A stretch of 33,220 nt of DNA from Streptomyces sp. CB01881 (GTDB lineage: Bacteria; Actinomycetota; Actinomycetes; Streptomycetales; Streptomycetaceae). Each line of letters opens with the position of its first letter. Position 1 is the stretch's first letter. Location of the stretch: assembly GCF_002953255.1 (NCBI RefSeq), contig NZ_CP026498.1, positions 10,318,519 through 10,351,738 on the forward strand, given 5' to 3'. The notes below the pieces were generated by a model, which ran no database searches, was not told the DNA's origin, and was given only the letters and a program-made list of their open reading frames with translations. Below are positions 8,295-16,061 of this stretch, one piece after another. A program made the position numbers and the translations under genes.

Positions 8295-8711
8295 ATGGGC
8301 CAGCCCGAGGCGCCGGTCAACCCGTACCGGATCGGCGAGGCGGCGGCGATGCTCGGCGTCAGCGCCGACACGATGCGGCGCTGGGTCGACGCGGGCCGGC
8401 TCGCCGCCGAACGGGACGAGCACGGTCACCGGATCATCCCCGGCGCCGAGCTGGCCGCCTTCGCCCGGGAACTGGCCCGCCCCGAGAACGCCGACGCGGA
8501 GGGGCGGCCCTCCTCGGCCCGCAACCGCTTCCCGGGCATCGTCACGCACGTGGTGCTCGGTGACGTCGCCGCGCAGGTCGAGATCCAGGCCGGGCCGTTC
8601 CGGGTGGTCTCGCTGATCAGCCGGGAGTCGGCGGAGGAGCTCAACCTGGTGCCCGGCGCGCCCGCGACGGCGGTCATCAAGTCGACCAATGTGATGATCG
8701 AACGGCGCTGA
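8295..8711 (+). CDS. HTH-TOBE (molbindin-like) transcriptional regulator
   Basis: 138 residues. A MerR/excisionase-like helix-turn-helix lies at residues 10-52 (YRIGEAAAMLGVSADTMRRWVDAGRLAAERDEHGHRIIP). It is joined to a single TOBE (Mop) domain at about 77-137 (RNRFPGIVTHVVLGDVAAQVEIQAGPFRVVSLISRESAEELNLVPG, ending in IKSTNVMIER). TOBE domains of this kind bind molybdate or tungstate, so this is a likely oxyanion-responsive regulator. AGGAG lies 6 nt before the ATG. In other actinobacteria such genes sit next to modABC; no molybdate transporter is visible here, so its target is not apparent. Confidence 0.85.
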   Translation: MGQPEAPVNPYRIGEAAAMLGVSADTMRRWVDAGRLAAERDEHGHRIIPGAELAAFARELARPENADAEGRPSSARNRFPGIVTHVVLGDVAAQVEIQAGPFRVVSLISRESAEELNLVPGAPATAVIKSTNVMIERR

Positions 8712-8724
8712 GTCCCCGAACGGC

Positions 8725-8895
8725 AGAGACCTGCCACCGCAGAGACCTGCCACCGCCGAGACCCGCCGACGCGCCACAGCCGTCACGCCGAGACCCCCGC
8801 CGGCACCCGCCGACGCACCGGCGCCCGCCGCCACCCCGGCACCCGCCGACGCACCGCACAGACCCGCCGACGCACCGCACAGACCCGCCGACGAG
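8725..8895. repeat. Degenerate short tandem repeats in the leader of the next gene
   Basis: Two 16-bp copies (AGAGACCTGCCACCGC, 8725-8756) are followed by degenerate GACCCGCCGACGC units, then two exact 21-bp copies at 8841-8861 and 8862-8882 and a partial third to 8895. The repeats fill nearly all of the 198-bp gap. They may be slippage-generated; no function is evident. Confidence 0.7.
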
Positions 8896-8909
8896 AGGAC
8901 CGCCACCCG

Positions 8910-9368
8910 ATGTCCCATCCGCCGCTGCCGTCCACCCAGAGTGCCGTGTTCGCGGTCGAGGCGACGGCCGCCCGGCACGGCCGAGAGGTCCGGGCCTCCC
9001 ACGACATCGGCCGCGACCAGACCTTCGCCGGCCTGGTCGGCGCGGACGGCGCAGGTGCCGGGGGTGGTGATGCACTCGACGCGGTACCCCACGAGGCGCT
9101 GCTGGAGATCGCCGGCCGGCCCGCGATCACCGTCCGGCTCTTCGTCCACGACGAGGCGGTGGTCACCGTCGACGACATCGCCTTCGACGTGCCCCGCGAC
9201 AGCGTGCCGGCCTTCCTCGACTCGGTCTGGAGCGGCCTGGTCCACGTCCGGCAGCGGACCTTCCCGCCGTCCTGCACGCTGATCGTCACCGTGCCCGGTG
9301 ACGCCCCCTACCGTGAGGCCGTCACCTACCACCAGCTGTCCCCGTGGCTCGCCGGGCTGATGCGTTGA
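8910..9368 (+). CDS. Conserved hypothetical protein
   Basis: 152 residues, no signal peptide or membrane segment, family not recognised. The first 60 residues are polar and partly Gly-rich (GADGAGAGGGDALD). The remainder looks like an alpha/beta fold with regular strands (AITVRLFVHDEAVVTVDDIAFDVP, CTLIVTVPGDAPYREAVTYHQLSPWL). The ATG at 8910 is preceded by GAGAGG about 11 nt upstream, a rather long spacing. Composition and reading-frame quality are those of a real gene. It is followed 158 bp later by the glycerophosphodiesterase on the same strand. Confidence 0.65.
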   Translation: MSHPPLPSTQSAVFAVEATAARHGREVRASHDIGRDQTFAGLVGADGAGAGGGDALDAVPHEALLEIAGRPAITVRLFVHDEAVVTVDDIAFDVPRDSVPAFLDSVWSGLVHVRQRTFPPSCTLIVTVPGDAPYREAVTYHQLSPWLAGLMR

Positions 9369-9440
9369 CCGCCGCCGCCCCGCCGTCCCGCTCACCGGCC
9401 ACCACGCCGGACACCCGGCCGCCCCGCTCACCGGCCGCTC

Positions 9441-9482
9441 TCCCGGACACCCCGAAGAACTTCCCGGACACCCCGAAGAACC
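9441..9482. repeat. Two 21-bp tandem copies upstream of the glycerophosphodiesterase
   Basis: The unit TCCCGGACACCCCGAAGAACT occurs at 9441-9461 and, with one change, at 9462-9482. It lies in proline-coding low-complexity sequence before the proposed start of the next gene. Because 21 is a multiple of three, it would be in-frame if translation began upstream. Confidence 0.7.
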
Positions 9483-9526
9483 TCCCGTCGACCATCCCGC
9501 CGAAGGCCCCGAGGACCGCCACCGCC

Positions 9527-10246
9527 GTGAACGCACCGACCCCCGCCGACCGCCGCCCCGTTCTCGCCGTCGCCCACCGCGGCGACCCGTTCCGGTACCG
9601 CGAGAACACCCTGCCCTCCGTCGGGTCCGCGCTCGCCGCCGGTGCCGACGCCGTCGAGGTCGACGTCCGGCTCACCCGCGACGGCGTGCCCGTCCTGCTC
9701 CACGACGAGACCCTCGAACGCCTCTGGGGCGACCCGCGCCCGCTGCGCCGGGTCACCCTCGACCAGCTGGACGGGCTGCGCGACGGTGACCTCGCCGTCC
9801 CGACCCTGGCCGAGGCGGTCAAGACCGTCGCCGCCACCCCGGCCGCCCGGCTGCTGATCGACCTGGACGACCCGCACCCCGTCGCCGCCACCTGGCAGGC
9901 CGTCACCGGTCTCGGCACCGAGCACCGGGTCGCGTTCTGCGGCCCCGTCACCGCGATGCTCGCCGTCCGCGCCCTCGCCCCGCACGCCGAGATCGCGCTG
10001 ACCTGGAAGCAGCCGCGGCTGCCCGTCCGCGCCCTGCTGGACGACCTGCGCCCGCAGTACCTCAACCCGCCGTTCGGTCTGGTCACCCCCGACTTCACCG
10101 CCGCCGCCCACGACGCCGGACTCGCCGTCTCCACCTGGACCGCCGACCTGCGCCGCACCATGCGCAGGCTCCGCGCGGCCGGCGTGGACTCGATCACCAG
10201 CAACCGCATCGGCGTGCTGCGCTCCGTCCTGGACGGCAGGCGGTGA
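9527..10246 (+). CDS. Glycerophosphodiester phosphodiesterase family protein
   Basis: 239 residues, TIM-barrel GDPD family, which cleaves glycerophosphodiesters to glycerol 3-phosphate and an alcohol. The catalytic start AHRGDPFRYRENT is at residues 16-28 (His17, Arg18), the metal pair EVD at 44-46 and the second catalytic His59 in LLHDE. The usual later metal-ligand motif EIK reads LIDLDD here, so metal binding may differ. No signal peptide is seen, so it is probably cytoplasmic. The GTG at 9527 is preferred because the family begins just before HRG. A GTG at 9344 inside the preceding gene would add 61 mostly Pro/Thr-rich residues. The end overlaps the next gene by GTGA, implying translational coupling. 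Confidence 0.85.
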   Translation: MNAPTPADRRPVLAVAHRGDPFRYRENTLPSVGSALAAGADAVEVDVRLTRDGVPVLLHDETLERLWGDPRPLRRVTLDQLDGLRDGDLAVPTLAEAVKTVAATPAARLLIDLDDPHPVAATWQAVTGLGTEHRVAFCGPVTAMLAVRALAPHAEIALTWKQPRLPVRALLDDLRPQYLNPPFGLVTPDFTAAAHDAGLAVSTWTADLRRTMRRLRAAGVDSITSNRIGVLRSVLDGRR

Positions 10247-11352
10247 CCGGTGCGGACGTGCTGACCACCCGCGCGCTCGGCCGCGCCCTGCTGGCCCGTC
10301 AGCACCTGCTCACCCGGGCCACCGTGACGGCCGCCGACATGGTCCGCCACCTCGGCGGGCTCCAGGCCCAGGCCGCGCCGCAGCCGCCCTACCTCGGCCT
10401 GCTCGCCCGGCTGGACGGCTTCGCCCCCGAGGAGCTGACCGGGCTGATCGAGCAGCGCCGGGTCGTCCGGATCGCCCTCCAGCGCGGCACCATCCACCTG
10501 GTCACCGCCGACGACTGCCTGACCCTGCGCCCGCTCGTCCAGCCCGTGCTCGACCAGGGCCTGCGCGGCGCCTACGGCAAGCGGCTGGCCGGTCTCGACC
10601 TCGACGCGCTCGCGGGCGAGGCCCGTGCCCTGGTCGAGGAGGAGCCGCGCACCTTCCAGCAGCTCGGCCCGCAGCTCGCCGCCTCCCGCCCCGGCCGGGA
10701 CCCGGCGGCGCTCGCGCAGGCCGCGCGGTGCCTGTTGCCGCTGGTCCAGGTGCCGCCGCGGGGCCTCTGGGGCCGGGGCGGCGCCGCCGCGCACACCACG
10801 GCCGAGCACTGGCTCGGCCGCCCGCTCGACCCGGCCCCCTCGCTGGACGGCCTGGCCCTGCGCTACCTCGCCGCCTTCGGCCCGGCGACCGTCGCCGACC
10901 TGCAGAAGTGGTGCGGCCTCACCCGCCTCGGCCCGGTGCTGAAGCGGCTCGCCCCCGGCCTGGTCACCTTCCGCGACGAACACGGCCGGCTGCTCTACGA
11001 CCTGCCGGACGCGCCCCGGCCGGACCCGTCCGTGCCGGCGCCGGTCCGCCTGGTCGCGCCCTTCGACAACCTGGTGCTCTCGCACGCCGACCGCTCCCGT
11101 GTCCTGCCCGAGGAGTACCGGCTGAGACTGATGACCCAGAACGGCCTCGTGCCCGGCATCCTGCTGGTCGACGGCCTGGTCGCCGGTGACTGGCAGCTGG
11201 TGGAGGGCGGCCGGGGCGAGGCGCGCGCCGTGGTGATCCACCCGTACGCGGCGCTGCGCCGGGCCGACCGCCAGGCGGCGGAGACCGAGGCGGAGCGGGT
11301 GCTGGCCTTCGCGGGCGGCGGCGGGGCGGTGCGCTTCGGGGAGCCGGTGTAG
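10243..11352 (+). CDS. AlkZ-like winged-helix DNA glycosylase (HTH_42 family)
   Basis: 369 residues of the HTH_42/YcaQ superfamily: three winged-helix units plus a beta-barrel. Members such as AlkZ of Streptomyces and E. coli YcaQ unhook DNA crosslinks or remove bulky alkyl adducts. The catalytic Q-x-Q motif typical of the AlkZ branch is present as Gln41-Ala-Gln43 in HLGGLQAQ (YcaQ proteins have Q-x-D). Other family marks are LQRGTIHLVTADD and the C-terminal LVAPFDNLVLSHADRSRVLP. The start GTG overlaps the stop of the phosphodiesterase gene (GTGA). No antibiotic biosynthetic genes are adjacent, so a general alkylation-repair role is more likely than self-resistance. Confidence 0.85.
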   Translation: MTGADVLTTRALGRALLARQHLLTRATVTAADMVRHLGGLQAQAAPQPPYLGLLARLDGFAPEELTGLIEQRRVVRIALQRGTIHLVTADDCLTLRPLVQPVLDQGLRGAYGKRLAGLDLDALAGEARALVEEEPRTFQQLGPQLAASRPGRDPAALAQAARCLLPLVQVPPRGLWGRGGAAAHTTAEHWLGRPLDPAPSLDGLALRYLAAFGPATVADLQKWCGLTRLGPVLKRLAPGLVTFRDEHGRLLYDLPDAPRPDPSVPAPVRLVAPFDNLVLSHADRSRVLPEEYRLRLMTQNGLVPGILLVDGLVAGDWQLVEGGRGEARAVVIHPYAALRRADRQAAETEAERVLAFAGGGGAVRFGEPV

Positions 11353-11398
11353 CGCGGCGGGTCGGGGCGGTCCGTTTCGGGGAGCCGGTGTGGCGCGG
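11322..11398. repeat. Duplicated 3' end of the glycosylase gene
   Basis: A 36-bp segment covering the last codons and stop (11322-11357) is repeated 41 bp downstream (11363-11398) with 33 of 36 bases identical. In the second copy the TAG stop is TGG. It looks like a local tandem duplication of the gene tail. Confidence 0.75.
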
Positions 11399-11553
11399 GC
11401 GTTCGGGGTTCGGGCGGGTGTGCGGGCGCGGGATCCCGATGGGGTGAGCCTCCGGCGGTTCCTCCGTGTACGGCCGGGTCGGCGCCGGTTGAATCGACCC
11501 GCCCAGTAGTCGGTGGCGTCCGCGCGGCGCCGCCCGCCAGAGTGGAGTCGACC

Positions 11554-11997
11554 GTGGCACTCGTACCGAACGGCATCTTCGGCATCCGCAAGCCGAACGA
11601 GCAGTTGCTCACGCTGCCGGGGGCCAAAGAGCCCCTGGTCCTCATCCCGCCGGCCGACGGCGAGGTGGAGGCGCAGTCCTGGGAGGTGGAGGGGCTGGAG
11701 AACGGCAACGTCCTGCTCCGCAACCAGCGGCACCGGACCTTCGCGGGATACGAGGGCTACCCGCAGGAGAACACGGAGGTCGTCGGCTCGTCCGAGCCCA
11801 GGGAGTGGCAGCTCCGCCCGGCGGGGCACCCGGACGTTTTCAAGTTCTACGTGGTGGTCCCCGGCGGGCCGGTCGACGGAACGGAACTGGCCCTCGACAT
11901 CAGCGTGCTGGACATCTTCCCGACCCGGATCGCTCTGCGGCCGCTGGACGTCAGGGACCAGGAGCAGTCCTGGGACTTCCTGATCCACCTGCCCTAG
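11554..11997 (+). CDS. Small beta-rich protein, possibly I66-type protease inhibitor-like
   Basis: 147 residues without signal peptide or membrane helices. The sequence is strand-rich with regularly spaced hydrophobic motifs (IFGIRKPNEQLLTLP, WEVEGLENGNVLLRNQ, REWQLRPAGHPDVFKFYVVVP, DVRDQEQSWDFLI). This suggests a beta-trefoil, and the order recalls I66 serine-protease inhibitors, but that is a weak resemblance. The GTG at 11554 is chosen since GGAG lies 6 nt upstream; an in-frame GTG at 11542 would add four residues. It stands alone, separated by about 200 bp from the glycosylase and by 154 bp from the AI-2E family gene. Function unknown. Confidence 0.65.
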   Translation: MALVPNGIFGIRKPNEQLLTLPGAKEPLVLIPPADGEVEAQSWEVEGLENGNVLLRNQRHRTFAGYEGYPQENTEVVGSSEPREWQLRPAGHPDVFKFYVVVPGGPVDGTELALDISVLDIFPTRIALRPLDVRDQEQSWDFLIHLP

Positions 11998-12151
11998 GTG
12001 TTCTGGCCCGTGGGCGTTCGGGCCGGCGGCTCGGTGGCCGGTCCGGGCGCCCTCGTGGGGCGGGCACGCCCGGGGTCAGAAACGGGCATTCAATCAGATC
12101 ATCTGCTGAGATGGGGCACATATGGACTGACCGGCCCAGGCGGAGGTGGAG

Positions 12152-13297
12152 ATGTCCGGGGAGCCCCCGTCCGACGGCGGTCCGGGCGAGCGTCGGGCGG
12201 ACCACCGCCGGCCGTACCTGATGCTGCCGCCCTCGATCCGCGCGGCGAGCGCCTGGTCGGTGGCGGGCATCCTCCTCATCACCGTCGCCTCGCTGGTCGT
12301 CTTCGCCCTGGTCGAACTGCGCGCCGCCACCATCCCGGTCGTCCTGGCGCTGCTCGGCACCTCGCTGCTCTACCCCGTGATGCCGTGGATGGTCCGGCGC
12401 GGGGTCGGCCGCGGCCTGGCCGCCGGACTCACCTGCGCGCTGCTGGTGCTCGCGGTCGGCGGGGTGATCACCCTGCTGGTCAACTCGCTGGTGCACAGCG
12501 CCCCGCAGATCGCCACGGCGCTCCAGCAGGCCGGCGACCGGATCGCCGACTGGCTCGGGCCCTTCGGGGAGAAGATCCGCCACGCACTGGACAACGCCAA
12601 GGGCGAGACCAGTTCCCTGGTCACCACCGTCACCAGCGGCGTGCTCTCCGGGCTCGGGTTCGTCACCCAGATCCTCACCGGCGGCGTCCTCGCCCTCGCC
12701 CTGGTCTTCTTCTTCCTCCGCGACGGCCACCGCACCCCCGACGCCCTCCGCTCGTACCTCCCGGCCGGCATCGCCGACACGGTCGTCGCCTGCTCCGACC
12801 GCGCCTTCGACGCGATGGCCGGCTTCATGCGCGGCACCACGCTGATCGCCCTGATCGACGCCTTCTTCATCACCATCGGCCTGCTGCTGCTCGGCGTCCC
12901 CGGAGCCCCGGGGCTCGGCGCACTGGTCTTCATGGGCGCCTACATCCCGTTCGTCGGGGCGTTCCTCTCCGGCACGGTCGCCGTCCTGGTCGCGCTCGCC
13001 GAGGGCGGGCTCGGCACGGCGCTGTGGGCGCTCGGCGTGGTGCTCGCCGTCCAGGCGATCGAGGGCAACATCCTCCAGCCGCTGATCCAGAGCCGCACCG
13101 TCGAACTGCACCCGGCCACCATCATGGTCGCCGTGATGGCGGGTTCGGGCCTGGCCGGCATCCTCGGCGCCCTGCTGGCCGTCCCGTTCTGCGCCGCCGG
13201 CGTCGGTGTCATCTCCGTCCTGCGCGGCGACACCGGCGAACCGCGCCGTGGCGGCCGGGGCGGTGTGAAGGGCGAGCGGGCGCCCGTTCAGGAGTAG
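12152..13297 (+). CDS. AI-2E family transporter (PerM/YdiK type)
   Basis: 381 residues, about eight membrane segments. Typical family blocks are seen: two N-terminal helices (VVFALVELRAATIPVVLALLGTSLLYPVMPWM), a central amphipathic cytoplasmic or periplasmic region (residues about 115-170), LALALVFFFLRDG, GFMRGTTLIALIDAFFITIGLLLLGVPGAPGLGALVFMGAYIPFVGAFLSG, and EGNILQPLIQSRTVELHP. The family name comes from one AI-2 exporter; others are Na+/H+ antiporters, so the substrate is unknown. The ATG at 12152 has GGAGG 5 nt upstream. The C-terminal tail is Gly/Arg-rich. A 14-bp hairpin follows the gene. Confidence 0.88.
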   Translation: MSGEPPSDGGPGERRADHRRPYLMLPPSIRAASAWSVAGILLITVASLVVFALVELRAATIPVVLALLGTSLLYPVMPWMVRRGVGRGLAAGLTCALLVLAVGGVITLLVNSLVHSAPQIATALQQAGDRIADWLGPFGEKIRHALDNAKGETSSLVTTVTSGVLSGLGFVTQILTGGVLALALVFFFLRDGHRTPDALRSYLPAGIADTVVACSDRAFDAMAGFMRGTTLIALIDAFFITIGLLLLGVPGAPGLGALVFMGAYIPFVGAFLSGTVAVLVALAEGGLGTALWALGVVLAVQAIEGNILQPLIQSRTVELHPATIMVAVMAGSGLAGILGALLAVPFCAAGVGVISVLRGDTGEPRRGGRGGVKGERAPVQE

Positions 13298-13335
13298 CTG
13301 GGCCTCAGGAGTGGCGGGGCCTCAGGGGGAGCCGG

Positions 13336-13369
13336 GCCGCCCCGCGCGCCCGGGTGCGCGCGGGGCGGC
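13336..13369. terminator. GC-rich hairpin terminator after the AI-2E family gene
   Basis: Perfect 14-bp stem (13336-13349 with 13356-13369) with a 6-nt loop, 39 bp past the stop codon. No T-run follows, as is common for actinomycete hairpin terminators. Confidence 0.65.
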
Positions 13370-13439
13370 GTGCAGGGGGTGCGTCCGGAGGTCGCCGGTG
13401 GCGCTTGTCGTGCGGGAGGGGAGTGTGCGAGAGTGCTAA

Positions 13440-13455
13440 TGCGACGCCAGTCGCA
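13440..13455. promoter_or_regulatory. Palindrome upstream of the virginiamycin B lyase gene
   Basis: TGCGAC-N4-GTCGCA, perfect 6-bp arms, ending 24 bp before the vgb start codon in a locally AT-richer stretch (GCTAAT on the left, AATAGT on the right). The position fits an operator overlapping the promoter. No cognate regulator is adjacent. Confidence 0.5.
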
Positions 13456-13479
13456 ATAGTGAGAGGTAGGGGGAAGCGG

Positions 13480-14358
13480 ATGACTTTCGAGCGGGTCCCG
13501 GTGTCGGACGGTCGGGCCGGGCCGTACGGGGTCGCGATCGGGCCGGACGGCGCGGTCTGGTTCACGCTGGTGCATGCCGGGGGGATCGGGCGGCTGGCGG
13601 CCGACGGGTCGGTGCGGCACTTCGGGCTGGGGGCGCCCGGGTGCGGGCCGTCGGTGATCACGGCGGGGCCGGACGGCGCGCTCTGGTTCACCCGCATGCG
13701 GGACCACCGGATCGGGCGGATCGGGGTCGACGGGCGGGAGCGGTCGTTCGGGCTGCCGACGGAGGACGCCGGGCCGTTCGGGATCGCGGCCGGGGCCGAC
13801 GGGGCGCTCTGGTTCACGGAGCTGAACGCCGGGCGGATCGGGCGGATCACCGTGGACGGCGAGGTGACGGAGTACCCGCTGCCGGCGGCCGGTGCCTTCC
13901 CCTCGATGATCACGGCGGGGCCGGACGGCGCGCTCTGGTTCACGCTCAACCAGGCCCACGCCGTCGGCCGGATCACCGTCGACGGGCGGATCGCGGTGCA
14001 TCCGCTGCCCACCGAGGGGGCCGCGCCCGTCGGCATCGCCGCGGGCGGCGACGGCGCGCTCTGGTGCGTCGAGATCGGCGCCGGCCAGGTCGCGCGGGTC
14101 GCCGTCGACGGCACGGTGGCCGAGTACCCGCTGCCCGACCGGGCCGCCCGCCCGCACGCCGTCGCGGCCGGCCCGGACGGGCGCCTCTGGTTCACGGAGT
14201 GGGGCGCTAACCGGATCGGCTCGCTCACCCCGGACGGCGGCTACCAGGGGTACGAGCTGCCGGTCGCGGGCGCGGAACCGCACGGCATCGCCGTCGGGCC
14301 GGACGGCTCCGTGTACGCGGCGCTGGAGATCGGCGAGATCGTGCGCCTGATGCCCTGA
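13480..14358 (+). CDS. vgb: Virginiamycin B lyase family protein
   Basis: 292 residues forming a seven-bladed propeller: the unit GPDGALWFT..(N)RIGRIT.DG occurs about seven times. Vgb linearises type B streptogramins by an elimination at the ester bond. Residues matching the Staphylococcus aureus enzyme are all present with a constant shift of one or two: Tyr16 (Y18), His226 (H228), Glu266 (E268), catalytic His268 (H270) and Glu283 (E284). The ATG at 13480 follows AGGTAGGGGGA. No signal peptide, so cytoplasmic. It stands alone between a terminator and a divergently oriented WYL regulator. Lyase activity is likely from the active site, but some propeller homologues have other roles. Confidence 0.85.
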   Translation: MTFERVPVSDGRAGPYGVAIGPDGAVWFTLVHAGGIGRLAADGSVRHFGLGAPGCGPSVITAGPDGALWFTRMRDHRIGRIGVDGRERSFGLPTEDAGPFGIAAGADGALWFTELNAGRIGRITVDGEVTEYPLPAAGAFPSMITAGPDGALWFTLNQAHAVGRITVDGRIAVHPLPTEGAAPVGIAAGGDGALWCVEIGAGQVARVAVDGTVAEYPLPDRAARPHAVAAGPDGRLWFTEWGANRIGSLTPDGGYQGYELPVAGAEPHGIAVGPDGSVYAALEIGEIVRLMP

Positions 14359-14405
14359 TGCCCTGATGCCCTGATGCCCTGACGCCCTGACGCCCTGACG
14401 CCCTG
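14350..14405. repeat. Seven 8-bp tandem repeats across the vgb stop codon
   Basis: Four copies of ATGCCCTG (14350-14381) are followed by three of ACGCCCTG (14382-14405). The vgb stop TGA is made by the junction of the first two copies. Because every copy recreates the same stop, changes in copy number would not alter the protein. Confidence 0.85.
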
Positions 14406-14472
14406 AGCGTCCCTGAACGCGTGGGCCGGTCCGGACAGCGCGCAGGGGGTGCCGTGCCCTCGCCGGAAGCGT

Positions 14473-15537
14473 TCAGGACCGGCCGCCGCCTGCGAGGTCG
14501 CCTCCACCGTCGGCCCCCGCCCCGCGCGGGGTCCCCGTCTCGCGCGGGGCCCCGGGCTGGGCCTGGGCCCCGTACCGGTCGGCGAGCTCGCGGACGGTCG
14601 CCGCGAGGCGGGCCCGCAGTGCGGGCGGTTCCAGGACGTCCACGTCGACGCCCAGTTTCAGGAACTCGCCGTGGGCGTGGTCGACCGACTCGATCGGCAC
14701 GGCCGCCCTGGTCCAGCCGTCCGCCTCCACCACCCCGCCGGCCGCGACCGCCCGCCCGGCCGCGTGGCCCAGCTGCTCGCGGACCCGGGCGGTGCCGCGC
14801 GGCGACAGCCGAACCACCGCCTCCGCGGTGTGCAGCCGCGCGTGGAAGTCGGCGAGCCGGTCCCGCCAGTGGGCCGCCAGGTCGAAGCCCGCCGGTGGCT
14901 CGAACTGCTCTTCCAGGGAGCGCAGTTCGATGATCTGGTCGACCCGGTAGGTGCGCGGGTCGCCGCCGTCCGTGGCGGCGACCAGGTACCAGCGGCCGGC
15001 CTTGAGGACCAGCCCGTACGGCTCCAGCCGCCGCTCGACCTCGGTGGGCGCCTTCCAGCGCCGGTAGCGCACCCACACCGCGTGCCGGCCCCAGACGGCG
15101 GCGGCCACGGCCGCGAGGTGCCGGGTGTCGTCGGCCTTCCCGTACCAGCCGGGCGCGTCGAGGTGGAAGCGCTGCTGGATCCGCTCCGCCTGCTCCCGCA
15201 GCTCCACCGGGAGGGCGGCCCGCAGCTTGAGCTGGGCGGTCACCAGCTGCTCGCCGAGGCCCAGCTCGGCCGCCGGGCCCGGCAGCCCGGCCAGGAAGAC
15301 GGCCTGCGCCTCCTCGGCCGTCAGCCCCGTGAGCCGGGTGCGGTAGCCGTCGAGCAGCCGGTAGCCGCCGCCGTGCCCGGCGTCCCCGTACAGCGGGATT
15401 CCGGCCGCCGCGAGCGCCTCGACGTCGCGGTAGACCGTCCGGACCGAGACCTCCAGCTCGTCGGCGAGCTGATGGGCGGTCATCCGCCCCCGGTTCTGCA
15501 GGAGCAGGAGCAGCGAGATCAGTCGGCCGGCGCGCAC
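14473..15537 (-). CDS. YafY-type HTH-WYL transcriptional regulator
   Basis: 354 residues. An HTH_11 domain is at residues 1-60 (LISLLLLLQNRGRMTAHQLADELEVSVRTVYRDVEALAAAGIPLYGDAGHGGGYRLL). A WYL domain spans about 140-215 with the motif RWYLVAA, and a C-terminal WCX extension follows. The last 30 residues are a Gly/Pro-rich tail. WYL domains sense a small ligand or nucleic acid. The GTG at 15537 lacks a well-placed ribosome site. A -10-like GATACT lies 7 nt before it, so the message may be leaderless. It is divergent from the DUF1579-like/NIPSNAP pair across 56 bp that hold a 25-bp palindrome, so it probably controls both directions. Confidence 0.9.
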   Translation of the reverse strand: MRAGRLISLLLLLQNRGRMTAHQLADELEVSVRTVYRDVEALAAAGIPLYGDAGHGGGYRLLDGYRTRLTGLTAEEAQAVFLAGLPGPAAELGLGEQLVTAQLKLRAALPVELREQAERIQQRFHLDAPGWYGKADDTRHLAAVAAAVWGRHAVWVRYRRWKAPTEVERRLEPYGLVLKAGRWYLVAATDGGDPRTYRVDQIIELRSLEEQFEPPAGFDLAAHWRDRLADFHARLHTAEAVVRLSPRGTARVREQLGHAAGRAVAAGGVVEADGWTRAAVPIESVDHAHGEFLKLGVDVDVLEPPALRARLAATVRELADRYGAQAQPGAPRETGTPRGAGADGGGDLAGGGRS

Positions 15538-15548
15538 GGCTCCCAGTA

Positions 15549-15573
15549 TCCACTGACAGGAGATGGCAGTGGA
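15549..15573. promoter_or_regulatory. Operator in the WYL divergent promoter region
   Basis: TCCACTG-N11-CAGTGGA, perfect 7-bp arms, extending inward with one mismatch (CACTGACA against TGGCAGTG). It occupies nearly half of the 56-bp space between two divergent start codons, so a protein bound here would cover both promoters. WYL regulators typically control such neighbours. Confidence 0.6.
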
Positions 15574-15593
15574 CCGGCCCTAGCCTCCGGGCC

Positions 15594-16061
15594 ATGAACG
15601 ACTTCGACTTCCTTCACGGCTCCTGGGACGTGGCCAACCGCAGGCTGACCGGGCCTCTGACCGGCGGCGACAGCTGGGAGGAGTTCCCCGGCCACGCCGT
15701 CGTCCGCCCGCTGTTCGGCGGGAACGGCAACATCGACGAGATCACCTTCCCGACCCTGGGGCGCCAGGGCGTGACCCTCCGCCTCTTCGACCGGGAACGG
15801 AAGGAGTGGTCCATCCACTGGGCCGACAGCCGCACCGGCCGGCTCGACCCGCCCGTCGTCGGCGGCTTCACCGGCGACCGGGGCGACTTCCACGGCGAGG
15901 ACACCTACCGTGGCCTGCCGATCCGCGTCCACTTCGTCTGGCGGCGGCTGACGGCCGACTCGGCCCGCTGGGAACAGGAGTTCTCGGCGGACGGCGGGCG
16001 GAGCTGGGAGCTCAACTGGGTCATGGAGCTGACCCGGGCCCGGTCGGAGGACGCCTCGTGA
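15594..16061 (+). CDS. DUF1579-like protein
   Basis: 155 residues, no signal peptide. The opening NDFDFLHGSWDVANRRL and strand-rich body (WEEFPGHAVVRPLFGGNGNIDEITFP, GVTLRLFDRERKEWSIHWADSRTG, FVWRRLTADSARWEQEFSADGGRSWELNWVMEL) resemble DUF1579 and related calycin-like barrels. Function unknown. The ATG at 15594 is the first in frame after the divergent promoter, with no clear ribosome site. It overlaps the downstream NIPSNAP gene by GTGA, so the two are translationally coupled and likely controlled by the divergent WYL regulator. Confidence 0.8.
   Translation: MNDFDFLHGSWDVANRRLTGPLTGGDSWEEFPGHAVVRPLFGGNGNIDEITFPTLGRQGVTLRLFDRERKEWSIHWADSRTGRLDPPVVGGFTGDRGDFHGEDTYRGLPIRVHFVWRRLTADSARWEQEFSADGGRSWELNWVMELTRARSEDAS

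Noticed and set aside
13480..14358. A streptogramin biosynthetic cluster around vgb
   Set aside because: No NRPS, PKS or tailoring genes nearby; the lyase stands alone.
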